This document shows positions 22,091 to 34,432 of a stretch of 64,000 bases of DNA, piece by piece. Position numbers and translations under genes: made by a program. The stretch is from Pseudofabraea citricarpa. Its lineage: Eukaryota > Ascomycota > Leotiomycetes > Helotiales > Dermateaceae. The notes beneath the pieces were generated by a model that was not told the DNA's origin, ran no database searches, and saw only the letters and a list, made by a program, of their open reading frames with translations. The stretch lies in assembly GCA_029641185.1 (NCBI GenBank), contig JAPWGK010000005.1, forward strand, positions 310,001-374,000, in the 5' to 3' direction. How positions within the stretch are numbered: position 1 is the stretch's first letter; the number at the start of each line of letters is the position of its first letter.

Positions 22091-24270
22091 CCACGGGCAC
22101 GGACAAGAGGCAAAATACGAATAATAAATTCAATGGGACTTTTCAACGGGGAGAGGAGGGGCCCAGAACCAGACAGAGCTTACTGTACTCAAAGCACTAA
22201 ATTCGGGGGCAGCATCCCAGTGAGTAGCATGCTGATTGGCAGTTCCAGCGTAGATCGATCTACATTTCAGCGTCCGTGCTGCTGGCAAGCTTATTCCAGT
22301 GGATTAGTAACGATGGGGGGGAAGACGTGGTCGACAAACCAACAGGCCCAGGGATCGCAGCGCACAAACAGCCGACCTTTACGCGGATATAAAATCCAGA
22401 AAGTGGTCATCGCTGCCCCACTCGATCAGGGTCTGGTCGTTGCAGGTGCAGGTGCAGGTGGCATTTGGGATGAGACAACAGGCATTTCGGGTAGAGAGCA
22501 TGCTATTTGAGCACATCCACTACACATATCCGTGCTGAACCACCAGATCTCGAGAGTCATGTGACGTCTGCCAATCTATTCTATCTTGATTTCTCCATCA
22601 CGGCCGTCACCCCGCCACTCCAGCACCCTAGACTCCTCCGCGGCGTGCGAAAAGATTGGCTGCTTCCAAGCTATTTGATTTGGTGCAAAGAACTTGACCT
22701 TGGTTTTTTATTTCAAAACATGTGATAACTATAGACTGAATTATGGTTGCAAAACAGGTAATCATTCTTAAATAGATAATCAGAGACCGGATAAGGAGCA
22801 GATAAGCCACCATGAAGTGTATAGCACTTATAGCGCATGTAATAATCATAAAAAGGAATTATTTTATTAAATCAAACCCAGTCAACCAAGGTATCAATTC
22901 AACATTACCCAGGTAGGTACGTAATCATTATAACATCTGCCGGGGCAAAACACGACCAACAGCACCAAGTGCCGCTCAACTTCAGAATCCTGATTAAGAA
23001 AGGTGGGGTTAGCACTTGAAACGTCCCTCTCGTCAGTATAAAAGCCAAGAATACATCCCCAGCACCTCAAGCCTTTTCACGACAGCACTTGAATAGAATG
23101 ACCAAGGTTAGAATGTTTCTTTCCTGATGGAAGAATATAGTAAACTTGGAATTGTATCCCTTCGAGTGGTAACTCGCGTCATACTTCAGTTTAGCCAATC
23201 AGCGTAGCCACAACCATGAAATCAAACAATTTGAATGCTAGCAGCACACTAAAACACGTTGCTATTGCTTGAAAGGATAATCCTTCTAGTGGGACGGTTG
23301 TGATATCTTTTGGTATGATTTTGCGCAATAGCGCTGTGTTCTATCCGTGTATTTCATAGCGGTCAAAATATGAAACATCCAGCTCAAGTTAGCGAGAGAA
23401 GTATATTTGAGAGAGAGAAAAGGAGCGGGAAAGGGGACTGGCAACTAGATAACAATCTGCCTAGTAATCTCATTCGTAGTCAATGTTCCACCGAGTCTTC
23501 TGTATTGATTTGTAAAGTCCTTCGATTAACAATCTCATCTTTTGTTTCTGGCGTTGTTGCACACCCGTCAGTAAATAATATATACATCATAAATCAAACC
23601 TACTTTACCTGGCGACAAATTAATAGCAACGAGACAGACGCCAGAATGCTCTTCGTGTCTCTCTTCTGGATGAGAAACTTGATACCTAAGTCGGTGCTCA
23701 ATAACCATCGGGAAGATTTGTCAAGGATGATTTTGATGGCGACCGAAGGCTTGACTTTGACATGGCATGTGAAGCAGGATAGTATATTTAATCAGCATAA
23801 TTTAACCTGCACTTATGTCAACAAATTCATCTTGTGAAGTTCAATTTCGAGTACTTTTTTGTACTCGCTCAGTAAAGCGCGAGTGAACATTCAAGCTAAG
23901 CGAGGAGAAAGGGAAGAGTGAGAATAGAGGTTTGTGTATATTTCAAGGTCACCAATCCTTGTTTGTATCGTAAGAAGCCGAAATCTGTAGAATAAGGCTC
24001 AAAGTTGAAATTCTTCGCACAGATGTCCTGAAGGTCCTCAGTCTGAATTGACGGGTTGGAGCTTGTTGATATTGAAGATAGAGAGATCCCGATTCCCGTG
24101 CCCGTGTTTTAGCCTCGGAGTAAGCGCGCGTCATCATGTGCTCTTCCCCGCTAGTGCCTGGATAGACAGGGGTAAGCTCCAATCCAGTGTTGACAGCAAC
24201 CCAACCCACCAGACCCAACCTCACTTCACTTCACTTCACCTCACTCAAACACCAACGCGCGAGGACAAAG

Positions 24271-25356
24271 ATGGACGACCTCTCAACGTACGTAGCGGAC
24301 CGATGTTCGAAGCTGCAGCAACCCAGCTATCTGAATCTCGCTCTATCCATGTAAGCCACCCTCCCTTGCTAAGCTCCAGAAAGCTACCTGAGCTAAGCAC
24401 GAGTCGACTGCAGCTTTATCCTTCTCGGCATCTTAGTCTCCTACCTCCCACAGCACTACCGCATCATCGCCCGCGGCACGTCTGAGGGCATCTCGCCATA
24501 TTTCGTCTTGTTGGGCACGACGTCAGGGACATGCGGGTTCGCCAACATCCTCGTGTTGCCCGCTTCGAGGGCAGATGTAGCGTGCTGCAAGACGGTCAGC
24601 ACGTTTGAATGCACGGCGGGACTTTTGGGCATTGCGCAGGTGGGCGTGCAGTGGTTCTGCTTTAGTGTCATGTAAGTTGTGGATTGAGGATTGGGCTACG
24701 AAGGAGATGCTGACTTGACGAACTCTAGTCTACTCCTCTTCCTCGTCTTCTTCCCTCGAGTCCCAGATCTGCCCGTATCATCGAGTGCCAAACAACATAC
24801 ATGGCGGACCGCTGTCTCTGTTGCGATACTTTGCCTCGTCCACGGTCTCTTCGTAATCTGGGTCAGTGTCGCGCTGATCATCTCACGACCCGACCACCTC
24901 GGAACATGGGCAAACACACTGGGCATAACGGCTACAATCTTAGCAGCAATTCAATATCTACCACAGATCTGGACGACATACAGTCTAGGCCATGTTGGGA
25001 GTTTGAGTATACCCATGATGCTGATCCAAACTCCAGGGAGCTTTGTATGGGCAGCCAGTCTAGCCGCCAGATTAGGCATAGAGGGATGGAGCACCTGGGG
25101 AGTATATCTCGTGACAGGAAGTCTCCAGGGATGTTTGTTGGTTATGGGTATTTGGTTCGAGGTGAAGGCGAGAAGAACGAGACAGTTTGGTGGCGAGAAT
25201 ACTTCCACACATAACGGAACTTGTATCGTCGGTTACCTGCCGAGCCAGAACGCGAATGCTGAGACGGACGATGAGGGTGGGCCGGTTGGGGAGGATGGAT
25301 TGAGTGAGAACACGCCACTATTCAGTGGTGGACGAAAAGCTACCACGACATCTTAA
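24271..25356 (+). CDS. PQ-loop repeat membrane protein
   Basis: Exons 24271-24350, 24414-24671 and 24729-25356 (introns 63 and 57 nt) give 321 residues with about seven predicted membrane helices. Two PQ-loop motifs are visible: SYLPQHYRIIARGTSEGISP in the first half and QYLPQIWTTYSLGHVGSLSI in the second, the arrangement of cystinosin/Ypq-type transporters, which export amino acids or similar solutes from vacuole or lysosome or act at other endomembranes. The C-terminal tail is polar and acidic. The substrate is not predictable from sequence. Both intron joins complete an Ile codon in the middle of a hydrophobic helix, supporting the model. Transcribed away from the histidine kinase. Confidence 0.88.
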
Positions 25357-25843
25357 ACATAAAGCAATATAATCATTAGTAGTTCAAAACATGGCTTGCA
25401 GATTCGTTTCATTCCATAGAAGTACGCCAAACTGTAGACAAAAGAGTTTATTATGGCACTACCGAAGCAACAAATCCCGGGGAGAGAATCAAACGACTTA
25501 GTGTTGCGCTGCGCTTCAAGTTTTAGGCCGGAGAGAGCTCGAGCTTGAAAACTCGGCTCAAGAGATGATGGATTTGCATGCTTCATCTCCCCAGTAGAAA
25601 ATGGTCCCTGGCAGGAGAGTATCAAGACTTTGGTCATGAGGCAGATAAAGCATGGTATTTTCATTAAGGTTCTGTTTGACCCTATACGCCATCTATGATA
25701 ATCATTCCAGGTATATATATATATATATGTGCATCTAAATTCATAATTCAGGCGTCGCAAAACCGTCCAAAAAGCTTCAAGTATATACATCCATCGAAGA
25801 AGTCGCCAAAACAAACACTCCCGCATCGCTAAATTTCAAGTTT
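25357..25843. other. convergent intergenic region
   Basis: About 490 bp between the stops of the PQ-loop gene and the MATE gene. It includes a short (TA)n stretch at about 25712-25727. The 157-codon minus-strand ORF here has no recognisable features and is probably 3' UTR. Confidence 0.55.
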
Positions 25844-27978
25844 TCAACCAGCAGCATTTCTTCCTTGAGCGTCCTCCACAGCCTGTTGCCAATCTGCAGT
25901 GTAAATCACCCAAGCCTCGATGATTGCGACCCTGAAGAGTCTCTGTTAGTAATAATTTTACAAGGAAAGCGATTTTGAGCAAGAAAACTTACAATCCTAG
26001 CGCGATGGCGACACCGCTCCATAAACCCGAAAGTTCCCAGCCAAGACCAAAAGCAGTTCCGAAAGAGATGGGCATGGCGATAACATAATAGCAGAACAAA
26101 TTGACATAGCCGCCAATTTCTTGGAAGCCAAGTCCGCGAAGCAGCCCATTGCAGTTTGCGGTGAGGGCATCGAAGAGCTGGAAGGCTGCGCAGATAGGCA
26201 GGACTTGTGATACGAGATCAATGACGGCTGGGTCGTTTGTGAAGAGTTGAGGAATGACATTTCGAAGTGAGGATAGGAGGACCACGTTGAAAATCCCAAC
26301 GAACATTGCTACAACGAATGTCTGCTCTTGATTAGACACGAAACTCTTTTGTTCAAAGAACGGTGTTCACTTACCACTTTGGCGCTTGTCTTTGCAGCAT
26401 CGGTAAGGGTGGCTCCAATCAGATTTGCTACACGAGTTGATGCTGCAATTGAAATGGAGAAAGGGATTTGGAATGTTAGTGCTGTAACGGTACTGAGAAC
26501 ACTCTGTGCTGCCAGATGAGCCGTGGAGAAATAGCTTGCGGCTAGGGTCAAGACTTCAAAGGCCAAGTATTCAGCTTCGACCATCAAAAGACCAGGTAGG
26601 GCGAGTTTGATCATGGGACCTAGAATCTAAGTTAGACACCAACAATTTGTTTCTTACTGGTGATACACGTACCCCAGTTTTTGAATGCCTTTGTTGTCAG
26701 ACCATTCCAGCATTGACGCCCATCCACAAGGTAGACGTAAAGGAAGAGCATAAATGGCAACATATTATCAGTGATGGCTACAGCAATTGGAGCTCCGATG
26801 AAACCCCAGTTGAAATGCCATACAAAAAGCCAATTCATGAATGCATTAATTGGTGCTGCAATCAAAAGCACGTAGGTGGTTGCTGTAAAAAGACCCTGTG
26901 CTTGCACGAACCGCTTTCCGCCCTCAAACGCCGCATATCCTGGAGACCCAAGCAGTAAAATTCGCAAGTAAAGACCAGCGAGCTCCGCAGATCGCTTTTC
27001 TGGTACCATGTGCTCAAGAATTTTCTCCGCGCTCAGCCAAACTATGCCGATTGGGATCGTAAGCAGCCAGAGGAAGTAGACCATGCGTTGTAATTGGAGT
27101 CCAACTAGTTGCTTTTTCCCTGACCCGTACGCTTGAGCACATAATGTATCCAGACTCGTTGCAAGACCAGCGTAGATTGCGTATCCAGTAATATTTGCCG
27201 TCATCGAAGCTAATGACACTGCACCCAGTTCAAGCTTGCCAATATGTCCAACCGTAAAAATACTAGCAACCGTGAGCGAGTACTGTAGAACAAATGTGAT
27301 AACGAGGGGGCTCGAATATTGAACTAGTGTTTTTGTTTCTCGCTGCCAGGTTGTTTTGATTTTGCCAGCTGCAACTGCCTCCTCCCATTGTCTATTCAGT
27401 CTTTCGTGCTGTGTCCTAGCAGATTCGGGTGCGCTGTCTGGTAATAGGAGCGATGTTTCTGAGGGTTCAGTGGCAAACAATGGAGCTTCTTGATTTTCCT
27501 CGTCTCCTTCGCCTTTGGGTCGTCTTGGGCTGAAAGCCCATCGGTACATCTGACTCAATGCGCTGCGCTCCGTAGGCTGTGGATGTTTCGGTGGTGCTAA
27601 ATGATTATCTCTCAACAAACTCTCTTCTTCATGTCTCGATTGCTTTTTTTCCTTCTTGGTAAGATATGTGATATTGTCGTGTGGTGCGACTGTGCCTCGA
27701 GGTCCACCAAAGGCTACAAAACTCGGTCGTCTGTATGCGCTCTGCATTGAATGTGGGAAATCTTCAGGTCGTATCGTCGAAGCCTCCGAGGACTCTCCTT
27801 CGGAATTTGGGTCATCCTCAACTGCATCTCCGTCGTCGTCTGATGCATCTAACAGGTCCTGTTCTATGGAGGCTTGAGCGAGTGGGGAAGAGGACAGGAA
27901 AGATCTGCTGAATGGTGATCTGGAGACTGAATGGTCCCTCAGAGCAGGAGATTTGATTGGTTTGGGATTGGAAGGCAT
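25844..27978 (-). CDS. MATE-family multidrug/cation:H+ exporter
   Basis: Exons 27978-26673, 26619-26375, 26321-25993 and 25931-25844 (introns 53, 53 and 61 nt) give 655 residues. The N-terminal about 215 residues are polar, acidic and Ser-rich, likely cytosolic. Twelve membrane helices of the MATE fold follow, with the characteristic TLVQYSSPLVITFVLQYSL and, after the first intron, GPMIKLALPGLLMVEAEYLA and the GLLRGLGFQEIGGYVNL segment. Such proteins export drugs or metabolites against H+ or Na+; in fungi they are mostly vacuolar or plasma-membrane. The start is ATG 27978; the frame is open four codons further upstream but from TTG. All three joins keep frame and restore the family consensus. 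Divergent from the DUF202 gene over an 804-bp intergenic region. Confidence 0.92.
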
Positions 27979-28782
27979 GTTGTCAAGCAATTCCCAGAGA
28001 AAATTGTTTTCTTGTAAATAGGCTGTGGCTGCCTCCTACTCCCTCCGTACGTTACGGATTTGCCGATAACTAATTATGACTCCCCCACTTAACCCGCACA
28101 TGCAGAGTTTCCTCTCAATTATTTCGGTGCCGTAAATTCGACGAGCTGTAGGAAGTGAAGTATATGAAGAGAGGTGAAGCAGAGAAAATTCTGTCCGAAT
28201 GCTCTTATAGGAGAGAAGTGTGTAGAGGTTTGAGAAAGTGAGAAATTGTGAAAGAGCAATCAGAATCGCATGGACTTTCCCCACTGCAGCTTTGGCAGAC
28301 ACGCGAGATAAGGGTAGCCGCCGGATGCACGCTCTAACCGCTCTTAGAAGTTGGACCCGGCCGCCATCTGCACACTTACATAAGTTCTCCAAACTCCTGC
28401 TTCGTAGGGAACGCGAATGACAATCTGGACATCTGCTAGTGAGTCTTCTGATATCTTCTGGTCTGATCCGGTATGACTCAAAGTAGCAAACAAAAGGAAA
28501 CCTGCATCTACCTACAGTTCAGGACCTTGGTCTTCAGCTCTTGCATTTGGATCCGGTGCGAATGAGGAGAGCCTCGGCGAACAAGTTCGGACTACGGTAA
28601 GAAAATACGGTACAAGTGAGTACCGCGGAGCTGGAATAACTACTGATCCGAGCCGAGAGAGTTCGAGACGACCAGTTCGTCACGAGCTCAATTGCGAACA
28701 ATGGCTTTGATCCAGCGGAGAAGCTCGACGGGCTGTCCGACGCATCCATAACAACTGATTCTTCCAGCAGAACCACGCAAAC
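27979..28782. promoter_or_regulatory. divergent promoter region, MATE exporter / DUF202 gene
   Basis: About 800 bp between two divergently transcribed start codons. Small ORFs in it overlap on opposite strands and look random. No distinct motif stood out. Confidence 0.5.
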
Positions 28783-29442
28783 ATGGCACCGCCAGGGGAC
28801 GAAGAAGAGGGGCAACCCTCAAATAGCTATCGTCCGCTCTACAACCCTCTCCACCCCAGGCCGGTTCACGTCCCCGAGTAAGCGTCCGTCGCGGGGCCCG
28901 CTGCGACAGCACCACAGTCACTGACACCCCATTATTAGACATCAGGGCGGCTCTATCTTCTGCGTGCCTCCATTCCTGGGTCCGCTGCTTTTCGAGAACA
29001 CCGACAGCGATGCGCGCGATCATTGTGCCAATGAGCGCACCTTCCTGTCGTACCTTCGACTCAGTGTCTACATGGCCATAGTCAGTATCGCCATTGTCAT
29101 ATCATTCCATCTGAAAACGAAACCGACCAAGTTTGAATTGCGCATGGCAAAGCCGCTGGGCATCATCTTCTGGGTGTTATCGGTAGCTTGTCTAGCATTG
29201 GGGCTAGGGAATTATATCAAGACGGTTAACAAGTACAGTCGCAGGGCAGCTATTGTGCAGACCGGCTGGAAAACACAGAGTGTAAGTTGAAATTTCCAGG
29301 AAAGATATATGACGGGACCATATGTTGGATCAGTTTCGACTTTCAATACAAAGCTAACCCAAAACAGGTTCTGTCAGTAATTGCCTTCTCCATCGTGGGC
29401 GTCTGCGTTCTTTTCCTAGCGACCAATTCAAAAAGAGTCTAA
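28783..29442 (+). CDS. DUF202-family membrane protein
   Basis: Exons 28783-28877, 28939-29281 and 29368-29442 (introns 61 and 86 nt) give 170 residues. A short proline-rich head is followed by the DUF202 signature ARDHCANERTFLSYLRLSVY, then three hydrophobic helices, the last ending in a basic tail (TNSKRV). The fold resembles the membrane part of VTC-type proteins, and many fungal members localise to vacuole or plasma membrane, but the molecular function is unknown. The third exon is only 25 codons, yet supplies the final helix expected for the family. Only 191 bp separate it from the convergent glycosyltransferase gene. Confidence 0.85.
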
Positions 29443-29633
29443 TATCGAATTATAATGGGAATAATTTACTGGCGTTGAAGGATTGGAAAAGGATATTCTC
29501 GAGCACATGCAGGTTGTGATCAAGAAGCGTGTTGCTTTATGATGTGTAAATACAAGGTAAAATACAATGGGCACTTGTGCCCCCAATTCCCAGGAAGGTA
29601 TCTTACACAAAAATGTACGGTACATGAATTTAT

Positions 29634-32087
29634 TCACTCTGCTTCCTCAACCATCACAGGGACCGAGGTAGGAATATTTGCAGAGAGGGTGCTTGAAGTC
29701 GAAGTCGTAGGAGGCTCCTCAACAGGCGGTGCTGCTTCCGTTGCTGTGGTCATATCTTTATCACCATCTAAGCAGAATAGGTCACTAGCTCCAAAGCCAA
29801 ACCTTTGTTTCTGCGGCTGGCTTACATCGCAACCCCCAATCTCTTGTCTGATAATCTTGCTGTACATCAGAGCACTGGATCCAATGTCTGATGATGGAAT
29901 GGCTTCTCCATCCCAAGTTATGAGCGGCATATCTTTCACCATTGGCAAAACGCCGTTCATAATGCCTAAAAGGCTTGTAGAATATAATGGTGTCTCAGCA
30001 TGTTTGAGTGAGAGATGCTGAGCAGGGTCAGCAGTAAGAGCTCCATCTACTTCTGTGGTTGACTCGGGATGCATCTCCGGGTCTTGAGAGAATTCCTCGG
30101 GAGGCTGGTAGAGCTCGTTGTGTACGGTAGCAATTGCATCGCCTGATTCAAAATGAGGGTACTAGGAAATGGAAAGTCAGCATCAATTGTGAGAATCAAG
30201 ACCAAGAGTGAGCTCGAGCCAACTTACAAGCATCCAATAGCCACGTGCACGGACAAGCTTCAGCATATGCTCCAACCACGAAGGATATGTCTTACTGACT
30301 AGTTTTTGGTTTAGTATTGCTGCCGTGGGCGCCTTTTTCTGCGCTAAAAGCAGATGGGAAATGAAGTCGTGCAGTTCGACCCATTTCTCGCCAAAGTACA
30401 GGGCCGCATTGCTATTTGGAGCCTGCCATAAGAAAGGCGAGGGGAAATGTGATGCTTTATCATCCAGCCGATTAACAGGTGGCTTGAAAGCCAAGGAATC
30501 GTTGAGATAAGCTGACGGAAGATCAAGACTTATTCCAAAAAGAGCTGGCACAGACCCTTGCTGCACCTTTGAGTGTCTATACTCAAGTGTGGCGAATTTA
30601 AGGTAGTGAAAGTAGAGGGGTGAAAGCTCTACTTGTGGTGAGAGGACAAGCACATGAGAAGAATCTTGTCGTGCAGGCCAAAAAGTTTCCAGAAAGCGTA
30701 TTGCGCTCTCCTCTGGCTTAAGTATTTCTTGCGGAATGCGGTGGTGTAGTGAAAACTGACTTCCAGCGCCTGGAGGGCTAATTTTAGCCGGAGGCCATTT
30801 GTAATTCTCGATATAGCGAGTGGTTGATTCATCAACCTTAGGGGGTAGCTCAATGATCAAGCGTGGTGGTAGAGATGAGAAGTAATCTGCACGCTTCAAT
30901 GACTCCAGTAAGCGTACCAATGATCCAGAAGATTCCGCAGGTGCATGCACCACTATGTCGAAAGTGATTTTGTTCCATGCTGTTAAAAGTTAGTACATTT
31001 TGAAAAAGTTACAAAGAATGAAGATTCGCTCACCACTTAGAGAAGCACTGTCCAATTCTGTTATCCAAAGCAGACTTTGTTCTGTGTTCTCAGGGAGGTC
31101 GATAATGGGAAGCCCTATAGAACCTGCTCGATCTCTAATTCCTTTCAAAAAGAATGCTTCTTCTTCTCCAGATCCATCAACCTGCGCAAATGTCAGTTTC
31201 ATATCAATTGGGATGTAATTGTACCCATACCAGAACTACTTGAGGATGCATAAAATTGTGGATGTGACTTAAGGCAGCAGATGTGCTAACGGCCATTCGG
31301 AATTCTGTACTCTGGACAGAGAAATCGGGTCTGGCATCTACTTTAACGTTAGAAATTGTGTGCCATAGACATCATTGCCCGTCTATAATTACCGTGAAAG
31401 AATATGCCGCATCCATCAGCAACCCCGTTTACAGCCTTCAGTATGTCCATAGCTATCTCATCTCGCCCAAGCATAGCAAAGTGTCTTGAAAGCCTGTCAG
31501 TTCCTGCCTAATATCTTGTGTGAAAGGAAGTATAACTAACACATAACTCCTTTTCTTGATTGCCATTTCGCAAGCTATAGGGAGAACGGTCGAAACACTT
31601 TTCAGGTTCGCTGCAGCAAAGAGCTACAGGGGATTGGTTAGCCTTGTACCAAGTTGTAGTTGGAGCAACATACGACATTGTCGTTTATCTGCTCGCCGCC
31701 CTTCACCCTAGAGAGCGCATGTAATGAAGCAGCCAGCTTGTAGAATTTAATTGGACCTTCAAAGGTTTGTCCCTTGTCAACCGATTGCTCCTCGCTGGAC
31801 TTCGGTTTCGTCGCGTGGCCTGCAGGAGCAGAAGGCGGTGCTTTTGCGCCTGGATGATCATAGTGTGGGCGCACTCCTGGATGCTGGAGGTCCGTTGGCA
31901 TGTTCTTGAAGAAATAGTAGAGCACGATCAACGTGGTTGCAGCGATGAGCACCCTCTTCATGCTTCTTCGATGAGGTGTCCGCCGACTCTGCCATGTGCC
32001 AAATGGGCTCTTGTTTCCCCGTTTGTGGTCATCATCCTTCTTCCCAAGCTCTTCATCCCCGACAAATAATCGCGATCCCAGTGCCAT
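29634..32087 (-). CDS. putative type II membrane glycosyltransferase (GT2-like fungal family)
   Basis: Seven exons: 32087-31674, 31623-31541, 31493-31393, 31337-31231, 31181-31034, 30979-30228 and 30161-29634, giving 710 residues. A cytosolic basic head (MALGSRLFVGDEELGKKDDD, then an RR-rich stretch) precedes a single membrane anchor (RVLIAATTLIVLYYFF) at about residues 45-62 and a lumenal catalytic region, the layout of a Golgi or ER glycosyltransferase. The catalytic part contains glycosyltransferase-2-like blocks (DIVVHAPAESSGSLVRLLES and a later SHVLVLSPQVELSP acidic segment). The C-terminal tail is Thr/Ser/Pro-rich. I recognise this as a conserved fungal family usually labelled glycosyltransferase 2; donor and acceptor are unknown. 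The donor of intron 2 (GTTAGT) is the weakest splice site; the other boundaries are standard and in phase. Confidence 0.72.
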
Positions 32088-32927
32088 ACTGTGCTCATGC
32101 CCACACTGCTCCTCGAGAGCTTAAACCGACGGACCTGATGCCATGCGAAATGTCGAGGGTGGTGCCCCCGAGAGGATGAATCGTGGCCGAATTGATCGAA
32201 AGAAACCAGCCCTTGTGCGCAAAAACAGCAGTAGGTCTGCGGAGCTTAATTGGCGGGATATCGTGAGGAGGGTACAGAGGAGTGAGACTTGTTGCGGTTC
32301 ATCGAGCTCCTGTCCTCACGTACACTTTGGCTGCATAGCTGATCTCGGGCTTTTAGTGGCTCCCCGCATTGATGACACAGACGCCTTCTTGTTTCAACCA
32401 CACAAGTAACAGTACAGTAAACAACATTGTCAACATCACCTCTTCATCACAAGGAATTGTATGTTCAATGCTTCTGGTCAATCAAGGAATGGCCAGAAAT
32501 GGACAAGTGTCGCTGAGAACTACTCAGTTACTGTACAGCGTAGTCTTAGTGAATCGACAGCTGCAAACAAAGCAAAGCCATAGTGCTATAGGCAAGGTGG
32601 CTTGACATGAACACATATTTCTTTATATGCCGTCATAAATAAGTAGTCATCTTGATCTTGCTTGGGTTTGTGTAGATCTCTTTGATGGGAAATCCTTTGG
32701 TGTATGAGGTCTAAGCCATGCCTCTCAGACTCCCAGAAGCTTTGCGAATTTCTACCAACGTCTGCTCACTCCACTGCGTACGCCCAGGTAGGTTTTAACT
32801 CTTTCAGAATATGTTGAATCTATCGCAAGTTGAAATTCTTTATTTGTAGATTTAAATAAGTAAAAGTCATGGCCTCTGTGCTCAAGACTTAGTGTAGCTT
32901 CATCCAACTCGCAGTCCGAAAAGCTCC
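32088..32927. other. divergent intergenic region
   Basis: About 840 bp between the glycosyltransferase start and the coiled-coil ORF start. Small plus-strand ORFs here lack features. No motif recognised. Confidence 0.5.
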
Positions 32928-33947
32928 ATGTTCAGATCACATACAGCAACTACACCGTATATCTTCCCCATCGACACGCCTTATCACCAGAGAGGATTCC
33001 AACATGATTGCGGAGCCAGAATACCACCCACTCAGTACCAACGACGTACGAATTACAAGAACCAATTTGATCGGAAGCCCTTCGCCAACAACGCAAGTTA
33101 CACACACTTCTTTGACCCAGCTCTCGATATGCTACCAGATGATAGCATGCTATTCCTGTCTCCACCCCAACGAACATTCGAGGAACTTCATGCCGAAAGA
33201 TCTTACTTGTTGAAGATTTTACAAAACGAAGACATCAAATCCACCGACCTTCTTAGGCGACTCTCCGATTTGGAAGAGAGGTTGTCATATACGGAGCTTT
33301 ACAACCGCAGGAATACCCACAAGAATCTCAACTTTGTCAAAAGCCGACTTCGCCAAAGCAAGCGCCAGGAGAAGGCCATATTGGCGCGTTTAGGAGATGT
33401 GACTCTGGATATCCAGATGCAAGAGAGATGGACCCAAATCGCGAATGAACGACGCGAGCAAGAGTTGATTCTTTCTCAGCAACCAATGTTTTGTCAAAGC
33501 CCGACGCTATATGCGAACAGCATTGATCCTTCAGCCTTTCCAGGAATGTATGAGCCCCAGCAGCAGTTCGGATTTGCCTGGCCGCCACCTGTTCAGTACT
33601 ACCCCGAGACTCCAGATTTCATTTACAATCCTGCACAAGGATGGCAAACGCCTTATTATGAACCTCCATCGGGAGAAGAATCGAACTGGACAGGCTCTAT
33701 CGGCGATAGTCAGGACAACACCTTGCCAACACCTGTAGGAAGATCCCAATCCCTGACTAATATCTGGTCCGACCTGACGTGTGCAGCCACGAACACCCCC
33801 TGTTATGCAGTCCCAGTGTGGAAACGCCATAGTATTCCCAAAAACTTAGAGTCATTTACTTGGACGAGCCGGAGGAGCTCAAATGTGGACAATGTCGAGA
33901 TGGATGATGCTCGGGTCAGATTGATGGGATATCACATAGGAGTATGA
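32928..33947 (+). CDS. hypothetical protein with central coiled coil
   Basis: A single-exon frame of 339 codons. Residues about 85-180 are charged and heptad-like (FEELHAERSYLLKILQNED, then a basic segment rich in Arg/Lys/Gln), predicting a coiled coil. The flanks are rich in Pro, Tyr, Gln and Ser (many PP and YY pairs), so probably disordered. No catalytic motif, signal peptide or membrane segment. I do not recognise a family. Length, codon regularity and coiled-coil pattern favour a real gene over a chance ORF. Upstream ATGs in frame are absent, so the start is fairly safe. Confidence 0.65.
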   Translation: MFRSHTATTPYIFPIDTPYHQRGFQHDCGARIPPTQYQRRTNYKNQFDRKPFANNASYTHFFDPALDMLPDDSMLFLSPPQRTFEELHAERSYLLKILQNEDIKSTDLLRRLSDLEERLSYTELYNRRNTHKNLNFVKSRLRQSKRQEKAILARLGDVTLDIQMQERWTQIANERREQELILSQQPMFCQSPTLYANSIDPSAFPGMYEPQQQFGFAWPPPVQYYPETPDFIYNPAQGWQTPYYEPPSGEESNWTGSIGDSQDNTLPTPVGRSQSLTNIWSDLTCAATNTPCYAVPVWKRHSIPKNLESFTWTSRRSSNVDNVEMDDARVRLMGYHIGV

Positions 33948-34432
33948 ATGGGAAGGGCACTTTTGTTGTTTAGGGGCATCGTGTAGAATTGGCTGGAGTT
34001 TTGGTTGAAGTTCTGGCTAGGAATTTGTGTCTTCGTTGGCATTTTGTGATGGCGTTAGATGGGTTACGGAAAGGTTATGGAAATGGCGCCATAGGAATCA
34101 AGGCAGGCTTTTGGTACAAAGGATCAATTCAAACTCATATTTCTTTTCAGAGACAATCCTTGCAGTTCTCACTTTGCAATTTTCCAAATAATTCTGAATG
34201 GCATTTCCTAAATCACCAATCAGTAATCCTACCACTGAATTTGTTATCTATCGGCTAATCCAAAGACATATTATCTATCAGTTGTCACCTACTTTTCTCC
34301 CTGGCTATATAACCGAAGAAACAACATGACAATTATATAAACTATCACAAGATTCTCACTTGGGAATTATCATGTGTTCATTAGGCTTGTTTCAAATGAG
34401 CCGGATTTAGTCTTTATTCTCCTCCTAGGAAA
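33948..34432. other. convergent intergenic region
   Basis: About 485 bp between the stops of the coiled-coil gene and the GH76 gene, AT-rich, no gene seen. Confidence 0.55.

Larger units (their letters stand above)
21908..24270. other. 2.4-kb intergenic region
   Basis: It is the promoter side of both the histidine kinase and the PQ-loop gene. It holds a pentanucleotide repeat and a purine tract (separate entries). A GC-richer part up to about 22650 is followed by AT-rich sequence to about 23900. ORFs at 22133-22510 and 23370-23837 (plus) have no recognisable features and I do not call them genes. Confidence 0.5.

Noticed and set aside
23370..23837. 155-codon plus-strand ORF upstream of the PQ-loop gene.
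   Set aside because: No family features and AT-rich codons; reads as chance.
25353..25826. 157-codon minus-strand ORF behind the MATE gene.
   Set aside because: Lies in the convergent 3' region, crosses a (TA)n run and lacks features; the MATE gene already has a good stop at 25844.
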